Below, in pieces: positions 48,397-60,106 of a stretch of 64,000 bases of DNA. Location: contig JADJGB010000008.1 in the NCBI GenBank assembly GCA_016708305.1, forward strand, positions 496,001 to 560,000, written 5' to 3'. How positions within the stretch are numbered: the first letter of the stretch is position 1; every line of letters begins with the position of its first letter. The DNA comes from Sphingobacteriales bacterium. Lineage in GTDB: Bacteria > Bacteroidota > Bacteroidia > Chitinophagales > Chitinophagaceae. The translations under genes and the position numbers were made by a program. The notes below the pieces were generated by a model. That model worked only from the letters and a program-made list of their open reading frames with translations, did no database searches and had not been told where the DNA came from.

Positions 48397-51300
48397 TTAG
48401 TATTCGAGGGAAGTTGCAAAGCAATACTTATGTAAATCTTCCAAAAAATCATACAAAGACTTCATGGAAGGGATGGGTTCTGCAATCAATAAAAATAATT
48501 TTCCGGTTTGTTTTAGCCGTGCCTTATTGGTTTGGGTTTGCAGGTATTCTATTATTTTTTGAAATATGTCTGATTCGAAATAGGGAGAATCGGGCCGGTT
48601 GATAAAGTGGCAACGGAGCATATTGTTTTTTAAAGACATTTTCTCAAATCCCAATTCTATTGCCAGTTTCCGGCATCTTACTGTTTCAAAGAGATCGTCC
48701 ACCTGAGACGGGATGTGTCCAAACCGGTCTTGCAATTCATTGTAAATATCTTTCAGTTCTTCATCATTTTCAGTATTGTTCAATCGTTGATAAAGCGACA
48801 GTCTTTCCGTGATGTTTTCTACATATTCGTCAGGAATCAAAATTTCCAGATCGGTATCAATAGTACAATCCTGTACAAAATCGTCCTGCCTGCTTATTTC
48901 TTCCTTAAACAGTTCTTTAAATTCGGTGCGTTTTAGCTCCCTGATGGCTTCATCAAGTACCTTCTGGTACATTTCAAACCCAATTTCGGCCATGAAACCG
49001 CTTTGTTCACCTCCTAACAGATTACCGGCCCCTCTGATGTCCAAATCGCGCATAGCTATCTGAAAACCGCTGCCTAATTCACTATGCTGTTCTAAAGTTT
49101 GCAGCCTTTTCTTGAATCGGCAGGAAGCGTGCTCATAGGTGGTGAGAGTAGATAACAAAATGCTTTTTTATTGCTACGCCCCACCCGACCACGAAGTTGG
49201 TGGAGGTCGCTTAGGCCAAATTGGTGAGCATTATTAATGATAATGGTGTTTACATTTGGGATGTCCACACCGCTTTCTACAATATTAGTACACACCAGTA
49301 CGTCATATTTTCTGTCAATAAAGTCCAGAATACTCTCCTCCAGTTTACTTCCTTCCATCTGGCCATGAGCAAAGCCGATGGAAAGATCGGGACACAATGC
49401 CTGAATAAGCGCAGCCATTTCTGCCAAACCGGCCACGCGGTTATGAATAAAAAACACCTGCCCGCCTCTTTCGGTTTCAAAATAAACAGCCTCTCTTATT
49501 AAATCTTCATTAAACAACTGTACTTCGGTTTGAATAGGTTGCCGGTTTGGCGGCGCAGTGTTGATGATGCTCAGGTCTCTGGCGCCCATTAATGAAAACT
49601 GCAAAGTGCGTGGAATAGGCGTGGCGGTCAGGGTAAGGCAATCTACTGTAGTACGGAGTGTTTTTATTTTTTCTTTATGCGCTACGCCAAATTTTTGTTC
49701 TTCATCTACAATCAATATTCCTAAATCCTTAAACTTCACATCTTTGCCCAAAATACCATGTGTGCCAATGAGGATGTCAATCTTTCCCTCTTTTAGTTTT
49801 TGGAGTGTTTCTTTTTTCTCTTTGGAGGATTTAAAACGATTGATAAAATCCACCGTCACCGGAAACTCTTTGAGCCTGCTTTTGAAAGTCTGGTAATGCT
49901 GAAAAGCCAGGATTGTGGTGGGCACCAACACAGCAGCCTGTTTGCCGTCAACGCAGGTTTTGAAGGCGGCTCTGATGGCTACTTCGGTTTTGCCAAAACC
50001 CACATCGCCACAAACTAACCTGTCCATTGGCGAAGGAGATTCCATGTCTTTCTTTACATCGGCTGTGGCCTTGCTTTGGTCGGGCGTATCTTCATAAATA
50101 AAAGAAGCCTCTAATTCTGTTTGCAAATAAGTGTCAGGGGTATGAGCAAACCCCTGCTGCGCTTTACGCTGCGCATAAAGCTTAATTAAGTCGAAGGCTA
50201 TTTCTTTTACCTTCGTTTTGGTTTTTTCCTTCAGTCGGTTCCAAACATCACTGCCTAATTTATTGATTTTGGGAACACTGCCATCTTTGCCGGTATATTT
50301 TGCAATTTTATGCAGCGAGTTGATGTTTACATACAGTACGTCCTTGTCTTTGTAAATAATCCTTACTGCCTCCTGTAGTTTCCCGCTTACATCAATTTTT
50401 TGCAAACCGCTATAAACGCCCACACCATGGTCAATATGCGTTACAAAATCTCCCGGTTGCAGTTCCCGAAGGGTACGAAGCGTTATCGCCTTGTTTTTAT
50501 TGTATGCCTGTTTGACACGGTATTTATGATATCGCTGAAAAATTTCATGATCGGTGTAGCACACAATTTTTAAATCACTGTCAATAAAACCCTGATGAAT
50601 GGAAACCGGAACCGGATTGAAAACTATATTTGCTTTCAGGTCATCAAAAATGCTTTGCAACCTTTGCAACTGGTTGGGATTGTCCGAAAAGACATTTAGG
50701 GCATAACCGTTCCTTTCTTTAATTTTCAGGTCGTTAATCAACAGGTCAAACTGACGGTTGAAGGCAGGTTGTGTTTGGGTAGTAAACTCAAACTCGTGCG
50801 TAATATTTTTCCCTCTATTTCCAAAATACAGCACTGTTCTGTTTTTTAGCGCTTCTTCAAAGCTCAAATGAGTTATAAACTCTTCCCCCGAAATATTTTT
50901 CTTTAATAATTTGTCACCATCTTCGGCATTTTGAGGTGATGAGTTGGCGCTAAAATACTGTAAAAAATATTTTAATTCTTCTTCGTTATCTTTCAGTCTT
51001 TCAATGCACAATTCATGGTCTTCCATCCAGATAGCAGTGTTTGAAGGCAGGAAATCGAAGAAAGAAACCCGTTCTTCATTTATAAACTGAGTATCCACAT
51101 TGGGGATGATGGAAACCTGAAGCAACTTTCTTTCGCTTAGTTGTGTTTCGGGGTCAATGATGCGGATGGAGTCCACCTCATTGCCAAACAACTCAATACG
51201 ATAGGGTTTTTCGTTACCAAAAGAATAAATGTCAAAAATACCGCCACGCATGGCATACTGACCGGGTTCATATACAAAATCGCTCCTTTCAAAACCATAT

Positions 51301-51803
51301 TTGTCCAGCGTTAGCAATAATTGTGGAATGTCTAAAGTATCTGCGGTTTTTATGTGAATGATATTTTCAGACAAAGTTTTGGACACCACTACTTTTTCAA
51401 AAAGCGCCTCGGGATAAGTAATCAGTATTTTGCGGCGAACACTATTGCCACCGCCGGAAGCTAATTTTGTAAGCGCCTCAGTTCTAAGCATTACATGAGA
51501 AGCATTGAGCAGCCGGTAATTTTTCTTAGTTTTAAAAGATGACGGAAAATAAAAAATATTCAAAGCGCCGCTAATATTTTCAATGGTATTGTGAAAATAG
51601 GCAGCATCTTCTGCTTCATTGAGTATAACTACATGATTCAGCTCCTCGGTTTGGGCAGAGGATGCTGTAAAAACAAATGCAGCAGCGCTGCCATGAAGAC
51701 CTTTTAAAAAGATTTTTGAAAAATTGGGCAAAGCGAGGGTGTTCGCTATTTGTAAACAGCGGGTATCATCACCATAAAAATTCTTCAACACCTCCTGAAT
51801 CAT
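48397..51803 (-). CDS. mfd: Transcription-repair coupling factor Mfd (one frameshift)
   Basis: Removes stalled RNA polymerase and recruits the UvrABC repair system. The start chosen is ATG 51803 (MIQEVLKNFYGDDTRCLQIA); the frame runs open further upstream only as antisense of the glycerate kinase gene. The N-terminal UvrB-like module, RNA-polymerase-interaction domain (LQPGDFVTHIDHGVGVYSGL), translocase motifs (VCGDVGFGKTEVAIRAAF, VDEEQKFGV, TLTATPIPRTL, QLRGRVGRS) and TRCF C-terminal domain are all visible. An A4 run near 49100 lacks one A, splitting the last 230 residues. About 1135 residues when repaired. Confidence 0.95.
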
Positions 51804-51861
51804 TCGAGTGCAAAGGTAAAAATATTTTAAAACTTCAAAAAACATTGTTGTAATTTTAAAC

Positions 51862-52998
51862 ATGCGCATTGTATTGGCTCCAAATAGTTTTAAAAACAGC
51901 CTGCCTGCCAATGAAGTAGCAATAGCGCTAAAAGAAGGGCTGTTGGCAAGCGGGCTTGACTGCACTTTGAAAACCTGCCCGGTTGGCGATGGCGGCGATG
52001 GCACGGGTGCATTATTAAGAAAATATTTTAATACTGAAAATATAGCCCGACAAGTTTTTGATCCTTTGGGAAGATTAGTTAATGCAGTGATAGGTGTTAC
52101 CACTGACAAGCAAACGGCAATCATTGAACTGACCGATGCTTCGGGGCTAAGATTATTAAAGCCGGAAGAATACAATACTTTGGTGGCCAATACTACAGGG
52201 ACAGGAATGTTGATGAAGGCGGCTTTGGATAAAAAAGTATCCACTATCGTTTTGTGTATTGGCGGTAGCGCTACGGTAGATGGCGGCTCAGGAATTTTGA
52301 AGGAGTTGGGCGTGGTATTTAAAGATGATGATGATTTGGAAATTACAGATTTACCAAAGGATTTGATTCGATTGAAAACCATTGATTTATCGGGGTTAGA
52401 CCAAAGAATATTTCATACCGGAATCATTATTCTTTGCGATGTAAAAAATAAACTTTTGGGAGATAAAGGCGCTGCCAGAAACTTTGCTCCACAAAAGGGA
52501 GCTTCTGAGGAGGAGGTACTGTATTTGGAAAATTGCCTGATTAAAATGAAAGAAGCAGTAGCAAAGGCTACAGGAAAAAACATGAACGATATAACTCATG
52601 GAGGTGCGTCTGGAGGCGTGGCTGCCGGTTTGTGGGCAGTGTGTGGCGCAAAACCTGTGGATGGGATTGATTATTTTTTGCAGCAGATTCAGTTTGAAAA
52701 AGTAATTCACCACGCCGATTTAATCATAACCGGCGAAGGCGCTCTTGATGCACAAACATTGGATGGCAAAGCGCCATTGGGAGTGGCTTTGGCAGCCAAA
52801 AAAAATAATATTCCGGTTTATGCCGTTGCCGGAAAAATAGAAGAATCGGCCAGAAGGCAATTGAGTAAATATTTTGACAGACTGATTAGCATTAATGAGG
52901 CTTCTCAAAAGGAAGCCTTAAAGAATACAAAAATTAATTTGAAAGGCGCAGCCGAAAAAATTGGGCGAAGCCTTTTACATGGGTTTATTAATGACTAA
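51862..52998 (+). CDS. Glycerate kinase (GlxK/GarK family)
   Basis: Phosphorylates D-glycerate. 378 residues, intact: MRIVLAPNSFKNSLPANEVA, CPVGDGGDGTGALL, CIGGSATVDGGSGILKELG and DLIITGEGALDAQTLDGKAP are hallmark segments of the family. It is divergent from mfd, with 58 bp between the starts, so the promoters share that gap. Confidence 0.95.
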   Translation: MRIVLAPNSFKNSLPANEVAIALKEGLLASGLDCTLKTCPVGDGGDGTGALLRKYFNTENIARQVFDPLGRLVNAVIGVTTDKQTAIIELTDASGLRLLKPEEYNTLVANTTGTGMLMKAALDKKVSTIVLCIGGSATVDGGSGILKELGVVFKDDDDLEITDLPKDLIRLKTIDLSGLDQRIFHTGIIILCDVKNKLLGDKGAARNFAPQKGASEEEVLYLENCLIKMKEAVAKATGKNMNDITHGGASGGVAAGLWAVCGAKPVDGIDYFLQQIQFEKVIHHADLIITGEGALDAQTLDGKAPLGVALAAKKNNIPVYAVAGKIEESARRQLSKYFDRLISINEASQKEALKNTKINLKGAAEKIGRSLLHGFIND

Positions 52999-53037
52999 AG
53001 CTAATTGCCCATTTATAATTATCCAATTTATAAATGC

Positions 53038-53694
53038 TTACTTTCTACCGTTCCAGGTGGCCGAAGGCGCTGAATCATTATAGCTCCACTTTCCTGCAAA
53101 TGACGAGAAATCATTATTGAATACAAATACAATCCTGCCCCTTCCATTGGATTGATACCACATTCCGGTAAGTGTTCGGTCGTTTAATATTCCTTCAATT
53201 CTTCCATCTTTATAATTGTAAGTTCCTTTTACAGTATTCCCATCCTGAGTCAGTTTCATTTCGCCAAAATCGGTTTTAAAGGTTCCCAATGACTTGCTAA
53301 CTCCTTGTGATGGAGGAATAGTATTTTCGGCATCCACTCGCCCCATCATAATTTTATAACTGCCTGCCCAAGAACCGTAAGCAATGGAGTTGATACCATT
53401 GCGGCTGATTTGAGGGTAACTTTTTTGTCCTGGTAAAATTTTAACATACACATTACCGGTTTCTCCCGCTTTTAAAAGTCCGCAATGAACAACTGCTGTG
53501 GCCAGAGGCGAATCGTCGGTATAAACTGCGTCCTGTCCTCCCCAGATTCTGCCGGTACCGGCGCCGGTGACAGTGAAAAGAAATGTTTCTCCTACTTTAT
53601 TCCTATAGTCTAACAGGTTTGTCGGCGCTTTTTGCTGACAAAGAGTCCCTTCAGCAAGAACCAGACTCAAAAGAAATAGAATTACTTTTTTCAT
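53038..53694 (-). CDS. Secreted LCCL-domain protein
   Basis: A 218-residue exported protein (MKKVILFLLSLVLAEGTLCQ). Residues ~30-115 form an LCCL domain (IWGGQDAVYTDDSPLATAVV, HCGLLKAGETG, NGINSIAYGSWAGSYKI). The C-terminal part (MKLTQDGNTVKGTYNYKDG, RTLTGMWYQS) looks like a small beta-barrel fold. No function assigned. Transcribed convergently to the glycerate kinase gene. Confidence 0.75.
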   Translation of the reverse strand: MKKVILFLLSLVLAEGTLCQQKAPTNLLDYRNKVGETFLFTVTGAGTGRIWGGQDAVYTDDSPLATAVVHCGLLKAGETGNVYVKILPGQKSYPQISRNGINSIAYGSWAGSYKIMMGRVDAENTIPPSQGVSKSLGTFKTDFGEMKLTQDGNTVKGTYNYKDGRIEGILNDRTLTGMWYQSNGRGRIVFVFNNDFSSFAGKWSYNDSAPSATWNGRK

Positions 53695-53808
53695 GCCAAT
53701 TTGTTTTTAAATATTTAAAAAGGTCAATTTTTTATATCGCGTGAATGGACTTTCATTTTCAGAAATTGCCTGCTATCTTCGGATATCATCACCAGCCAAA
53801 CTATTGCA

Positions 53809-54174
53809 TCAGAAGCCGTTTGCCCGCTTGAACTTCAATAATCTGTCTTTGCCTTTAATAATTCGGGTATAGATTGATTTGCGCTCTCTGGGGGTCATTA
53901 TGTTGTCAATCATTGCTTTATCAATCAAATAACAGATTCTGTCTAATTCGCTCATCAACTTTTGATACTCCTTGTATTTGAGCTTATTTTCATTCAGTGC
54001 ATCTTCTGCATCATCCACCACCTTTTGGAGTTCTTCTCTCAAATAGGTACCGGGTCCGGCGCTAACTACCGGCACAGGTTCTTTGGATTTTGTTTTCTTT
54101 TGTGCCTGGCTTGTATATGGCAATATCATTGCAAAAAAGAAGAAACCAAGTAAAAGAAAAATTTTTTGTTTCAT
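53809..54174 (-). CDS. Small exported helical protein
   Basis: 121 residues with a signal peptide (MKQKIFLLLGFFFFAMILPY, cut after SQAQ). The mature part is lysine- and glutamate-rich and helical (LREELQKVVDDAEDALNENK, TPRERKSIYTRIIKGKDRLL). I do not recognise it. It stands alone, on the same strand as the LCCL gene. Confidence 0.65.
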   Translation of the reverse strand: MKQKIFLLLGFFFFAMILPYTSQAQKKTKSKEPVPVVSAGPGTYLREELQKVVDDAEDALNENKLKYKEYQKLMSELDRICYLIDKAMIDNIMTPRERKSIYTRIIKGKDRLLKFKRANGF

Positions 54175-54229
54175 AATGTTTAGTATTGAGATTTTATAAA
54201 ATTTGAATTATTATTATTTTATATATTTA

Positions 54230-54279
54230 AGATTGAGACTAAGACTAAGATTGAGGCTGAGATTGAGATTAAGACTAAA
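54230..54279. repeat. Imperfect hexamer tandem repeat
   Basis: About eight units of GATTGA/GACTAA-type hexamers in a row, directly beside an IS insertion. Confidence 0.75.
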
Positions 54280-54282
54280 TAG

Positions 54283-55907
54283 AGTTTGTCTATAAATGAT
54301 AAATTATTGACAGTCAGTATATTGTGGCATAATTATTGTGATTTGAGAGGGTATGAAAATGAATTTGTTCGAGCCGCTGCGTTTAAAGTTTGAGAAGCCT
54401 GATTGGGCCAGAAACCCTGAGTTTGGGCTATTGGATACCGTGTTAGAGCGGCATCCGGAGTTGATCAAAATAGCAGAAGCAGATGTGCTTCGGGGTTGTT
54501 TGCAAAGTGAATTTGGCCGTCAAGATATGCCCAGTGTAGAGCAGATTGTTCGTGCAGCGATCTATAAAGAGATGAAGGGGTTGGATTACGGGAGTTGGAA
54601 TATGCTCAAAGCGACTCCCGTATTTGTGAGCAGTTTGTAAAGCTTGATAACCGCCACCCGTTTAGCTTTCAGGTATTCCAGAAATATATTTCAAAGATAA
54701 GTGAAGACAGCCTGCAACAGATATTGGCATCATTGAACAAGATAGCTATCAGCGAAGGATTGGAAGATATTAAACAGCTACGCCAGGATAGCACTGTTGT
54801 TGAAACAAACATACATTACCCCACTAATAACTCGTTGGTCTGGGACTGTATCAAAGAAAGCCACCGGCTGCTCTCACAGTTAGCAGAAGAAGTGAAAGAT
54901 TTGGATTACAGAGATTATACCAAAGATGCGAAAAGAACATTTTTCAAGATTAACATCACCAGGAATGGAGATAAGCGTATAGACCTGTTCAACAAGCAAT
55001 TAATAACATTCACAAAATGTATTAATCAGGTGGCTAACGCGGTAAAAAAAAAAGCCATGTTATAGTATGAACGCCTTCTTCATAACAGGGGGAATTGGAA
55101 AATCTGTTGCCGCTGATGGAAAAAGTGTATGATATTACCTGGCGCAAACAGATAAATGGAGAGACGGTGTCCAATGATGAAAAAAATATTTTCTATCTAT
55201 GAGCAGCATACTGACATTATAGTAAAAGGTCAAAGGGAAGTTCAGTTTGGTCACAAGATAAACCTGACAAGCGGCAAAAGCAGTTTGATATTGAGTTGTG
55301 AGGTATTGAAGGGCAATCCATCCGATAGCACACTGTATCAAAGCACCATCAATAAAATAGAGAGTGATTATCAAATCGTACCCCGTGATAGCGTAACCGA
55401 TGGTGGGTATGCCTCCAAAGACAATGCGGAATATGCGCAAGGAAAAGGAATCGTAAATATTGTTTTCAATAAGATCGTAGGCAGCCTGAAAAAGGTGGTG
55501 AGTTCCAAAAATATGGGACCCGTTTGAAGAAATGGCGCAGTGGAATAGAAGCGGTGATTTCAAATTTGAAAAGAGGCTGCCGGTTATTCAGGTGCAACTG
55601 GAAGGGAGAAGCACATTTTAAGCAAAAGGTATTATGGAGCGTGATCGCCTACAATATCCGGGTGATGACAGCCGCAGTGGTGGCTCAGCTATAAAAGGTA
55701 TATCGGACTATAAGCTAAAAATGCGAAGATGCAAGGCGGAGCTATGCGCTGAAAGTGCCGAAAATGCTGCCTTTGAGCCATTTTTACCTGAAAAAAATAC
55801 TCACCGATGAAAGGGAGATCGTTATCGACTAAATGAAGACCGGAAAATAGAACGAATATTAATATATACTAATGCGTTTTAGAGATCGTTTACTTTATGG
55901 ACAGACA
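54283..55907 (+). mobile_element. Insertion sequence (IS1182/ISNCY-like) with 8-bp duplication
   Basis: CTAAATAG occurs on both sides (54275-54282 and 55908-55915). The ends share GT.TGTC.ATAAA as inverted repeats. Confidence 0.78.
54353..55694 (+). pseudogene. DDE transposase of IS1182/ISNCY type, frameshifted
   Basis: Begins MKMNLFEPLRLKFEKPDWAR. After a shift near 54600 it continues EYAQSDSRICEQFVKLDNRH and EDIKQLRQDSTVVETNIHYP (first D). It is broken again near 55060 and carries on with GHKINLTSGKSSLILSCEVL, DSVTDGGYASKDNAEYAQGK (second D) and KKWRSGIEAVISNLKRG (E), ending VMTAAVVAQL. At least three shifts. The family name is from general resemblance. Confidence 0.75.
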
Positions 55908-55957
55908 CTAAATAGCTTTCAAAGAATCTTCAATCTGTAATCTGTAATCTTTAAACC

Positions 55958-57451
55958 TTAATTCACTTTCACCACTTTCGAATAATTAACAGAACCATCT
56001 TTGTCGATCTGTGCAATTCTTACAAATACCTGTTTATTTTTTTCTCCAATCGTTACATCATTCTTTCGGCAGGATGGAACCAGTATTGCCGGCATCAGGA
56101 ATATAAACCCTGCAATCCATATCATTTTTGTAGTTTTATGGGGTCTTGCGCCTTTACCTCCATTATGAAGCATCAGTAAGGCTAAGGCAAACAGTGAAAT
56201 ACCCAATGCCAGACTACCTGTTGGCATTGCAAAATCATAATCCAGGATACCGGAAGAAGTACCGGCCTGGGATTTGCTGCCGACGGCACCTGCTTTCTTA
56301 AACACCTTTCCATCACCGGAAGCCTCTATATCATAATGGCTGCAATTGGTTTCATTAAGCACTGACCAATTGACTATCAATTGGTTATCATATAAACGAG
56401 CATTAAGTATTTGGAAAATTGACGGAAGCGCCACTTCATATAGCCGTAAAGTTGGCAAGGAAGCGCCACTTTCGAATATCCAACAAGTAACAAAACACCA
56501 TCCCTGTTCAGTATATGTTTGTTGCTGATTCAATTCTTCGCCTGCATTATCTTTTGCTTCCACGGAAGATGCATCCGAACTTGAAATAGCTGTTCCGTTG
56601 AGGGTCATTTCAGCACGGGCATAATTATTGGTTAGTGTTCCCGAGTTATTCAATACCATTCTTCGGACGGTGCTTCCTCCATCAGGAGAATTAACTGCAG
56701 TAGCCAGACAAAAGCTATTTTTAATCGTTCCCCCATTTTCATAAACAAAACCGGCAGTAGATGACCTGCCAGAATTAACAGTACCGGCATAGTAGCAATT
56801 TTCAATTACACCGGTTGCACTATTAGTAAAAACAAACCCTGTTGCATATTGACCGGCAAACCAATTCATTGAATTATTGTATGCCCAGTACAAACTACAA
56901 TCAGTGTTAGAATAGCAATTCTTAATTCTGCCATTATTGACACGTACAAATCCTGCAAGGTAACAATATGCCTCTATGGCAGAGGATGACTGATAAGAAC
57001 AACTGGCTATAGTACCATTATTGGTTTGAGCAAAGGGAGCATGGTATTGGTTATTGCCATTGGTAGTAAATCCAGAAGATCCTTGAGCATAAACATCATA
57101 AGAAACTTTCCTTAGATAAAGGTTATACACGAATGAAGAATTCGTTATTTCTCCAAAAAAAGAAACAACGCCTATTAAAAACAGATTCGATATTTGGTGT
57201 CCATTGCCATTAAAGCGTCCGCTAAAGGTTGGGATGATACTGCTCCCGTAAGGCCGGCAAAATCAATATCATTCATCAATATATAATGCATTGATGGATA
57301 ATCTTTTACTGTTAAAAGTTCAGCTTTGGAGGTAATCTGGTAGGGGTTGCCCACAGTACCATCACCTCCGCTAAAACTTTGTGCAAATGAGCCATTGTCC
57401 AGAAGCATCATGCATGGCAAAAGCGCCAAGAATTAAAATAAATCGTTTCAT
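55958..57451 (-). CDS. Secreted GLUG-repeat protein (frameshifted)
   Basis: Starts MKRFILILA at 57451 and, after one shift at a G-run near 57430, reads LLPCMMLLDNGSFAQSFSGG, then VGNPYQITSKAELLTVK. A second break lies near 57150. The body consists of GLUG-like beta-helix turns (AGFVRVNNGRIKNCYSNTDC, AGFVYENGGTIKNSFCLAT), followed by a fibronectin-like segment and a C-terminal hydrophobic helix pair (LALGISLFALALLML; IWIAGFIFLMPAILVPS). Probably a surface-exposed protein. Role unknown. Confidence 0.7.
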
Positions 57452-57488
57452 AATTAAAGAGTTAAATTGTTGAAAAATAAATAATTTA

Positions 57489-57680
57489 TTATTTGGTATA
57501 ATACCAGGCTGTAGCCTGAATCATACTGCTTACTCCTGTTTTTTTATATATATGTTTTAAATGATTTTTAACGGTATTAAACTTTATTCCCAGTTTATTA
57601 GCTATATCCTTATAGCTGTTTCCCTGTGCCAGACATAACAGAATTTCCTTTTCCCTGTCTGTAAGCCTTTTTAGCTTTGA
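57489..57680 (-). pseudogene. LuxR-type HTH fragment
   Basis: About 62 residues: KRLTDREKEILLCLAQGNSY, KDIANKLGIKFNTVKNHLKH, IYKKTGVSSMIQATAWYYTK, a complete GerE/LuxR DNA-binding domain without receiver domain or start codon. A TGA lies just upstream in frame. Probably the remnant 3' end of a response-regulator gene cut off by the start of the FG-GAP gene. Confidence 0.75.
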
Positions 57681-60075
57681 CGGGTGTCATTATTTCGTTT
57701 TTATTACTAACATCGCAAGCTGTTAGCCAACCACTATCTTTTTCAAAAATTTATAGTAGCACAATGGCAGATATCAAGCAAATGGAAACAGATGCTGAGG
57801 GTAGAGAAGTATATTTTTTGGCCAATAAACTTTATCGCCTAACCGATAGTGGCGCAGTAAAAATAGATATACTTGATGAAAATGCCTTTAAATGCTTTTA
57901 CCCTGTTTCTAAAAGTAACTTTTGGCTTTCACCTGTTTTGCCAAGCTATAGTTCTGTGCTGTATCATTATGTGGGAGGGCTAATGTTTCACATCCCCAAT
58001 CCATTTTCAAATACTATTAATTTAATTCATTCTTATGGTCCCGACAAGTTTATTATGTCGGCTTTGCTGGAAACAGCTGTTTATGAAAAAGGGCGATTTT
58101 ATCCTTTAATGCCCGCTCCATCAAGAAATTCTTTTTCAAAATTTTTTCTGACAGACATCTCCGTCATTTGGTTAATAGACCACTATCGCAAGCTATTTCA
58201 ATACAGGCATGGCCGCTATCACGAGTATTTGCCCGATAAAGCGATTACTGATTTTAGTTTTCATAACATTAATTCTGGAATCATCCTGGCCAAAGATGAG
58301 CTGTATAGCGTGACAGGGCAGGGTGTTAAATTGTTATACAAAAACAGCTTATTAAGTGATGCTCAAAAAATTCTATGGCTGCCAGACAAGCAGCTGATTT
58401 TGGTGGGTAAAAACGGTCTGATCCTTGTTTTTGCAAATAGTGTACTTACGCATATTAGTAATAGGCATAAAGAATCGCTGAATCAAATAGTTTTTTCAGC
58501 GCCCGACAATATATGGATTAGCGGAGAAAAGGGTATAATTCTTTATAGTGGTTCAAAAAAGTATAAATCAGACCGAAAGGTAAAAACCAGCTTTACCATT
58601 AGTAATTTGGTCTCGTTTGCAGTGCCGCTTAATAATGAATACGGGGTTGCGTTGGCTGATTTTGATGGCGATGGGAATACGGATATTTACACCGTGAGGA
58701 TTTATGAGCAAAACAGGCTGTTTATCAATAATTATAAGAATAAAAATGAACTGCCCGAAAATTTTCTTAATGATGAAATAGTCAAAAGAAACGCCGCCGG
58801 AACCAAAAATACATCGGGAGAAACAGCCAAAGAACTGAAACTGGGTGTGGCAGTAGCAGATATAGACAATGACAATGATCAGGATATTTATTTATGCTAC
58901 CTGGTGGGAACCAACCGTTTGTTAATAAATAATGGAAATGGGTTTTTCAGAAATGTGTCTGAAAAGAAAAAAAGAGCCTGTGTAGATATGAATCGCTCTA
59001 ATGCGGCAGTCTTTGCAGATGTGGACAATGATGGCGATCTTGACCTTTTTGTAACCAGCGAAGAAGGCAGCAACCGTCTGTTTCTAAATGATGGCACCGG
59101 CCATTTCGCCGATATAACCCATACTTCGGGTTTGGCTACTACAGGCGGCGGCATGTGTGCCTCGTTTGCCGATGTAAATAATGACAGCCTCCCCGATCTT
59201 GCTGTTTCTTTCTGGCACCCTCAAAATAAATTATATATTAATGAATCAAAAAACGGAAAAGTTCGATTCAGAGATATTACTTCGGAAACCGATATTGCAA
59301 AAGCGCCTCCGGCAAAAAGTAATGCTGTAACATTTGCCGATGTAAATAATGACGGCTTTATTGATCTTTTTATAGCTAACAGAAAGAGTCCCAATAGATT
59401 ATATATTAATAATGGTAAAGGTATTTTTATTGATAAAACAGATACCTATTTTAAGCCGGAAAACTACCTGACCAATGGCGCTGTTTTGCAGATTTTAACC
59501 TGGATGGCTATCTGGATTTGTATCTTTCCAATGTAGGTGAAAATATATTATACAAAAACATCAATGGTCAGTATTTTGAGGATGTTACCGCTGCTTATGG
59601 GGCAGAACTGAGTGGCTATGGAACCGGATCTGCTGTGGCAGATATTGACAATGATGGAGATCCCGATATTTATACGGCTATTTATGTTAATGGCGACAGT
59701 AAATTGTTAATAAACGATACAGAAAAAAGTAGTTTTATCAAACTGAAACTGAAAGGAGTAATTTCCAATAAAGACGCTATTGGTGCCAAAGTGTGGCTTT
59801 ACAAAAAACAGACGAATGGCATGCCGCCTGTTTTGGCAGGTTATAGGGAAATGACCTGCGGAAATAGTTATTCACCCTCCTCAGCAAAGGAAATTATTTT
59901 TGGATGCGCAGAACAGGTTGATTATTATGCACTTATCAAATTTCCAACAACAAAAGACACCATAAAAGCAGATAACCTCCATGCAGGTGAAACGCTGGTG
60001 GTTAAAGAAATGGAAGGTCCAAAAGCATGTTTTATAAATACAGGGAACAGTATTTTATTGTTTTTAAAATCGTGA
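57677..60075 (+). CDS. Beta-propeller, FG-GAP and ASPIC domain protein (one frameshift)
   Basis: A large exported protein with the signal-like GVIISFLLLTSQAVSQPLSF. There is no ATG; TTG 57677 is the best start seen. Residues ~25-300 form a propeller-like region. Four or more FG-GAP/VCBS calcium-type repeats follow (ALADFDGDGNTDIY, AVADIDNDNDQDIY, FADVDNDGDLDLF, FADVNNDGFIDLF). After a T-run deletion near 59488 come VADIDNDGDPDIYTA and an ASPIC/UnbV-like C-terminus (GAKVWLYKKQ, GYREMTCGNSYSPSSAKEII). It ends 33 bp before the kinase frame and may be fused to it. Confidence 0.8.
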
Positions 60076-60106
60076 AAACCATCCGGAGTTTATAAAATTA
60101 ATTCTT

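Noticed and set aside
51804..52382. Long N-terminal extension of the Mfd frame
   Set aside because: It is exactly antisense to the glycerate kinase gene, has no Mfd-like features, and a good ATG with the usual Mfd start lies at 51803.
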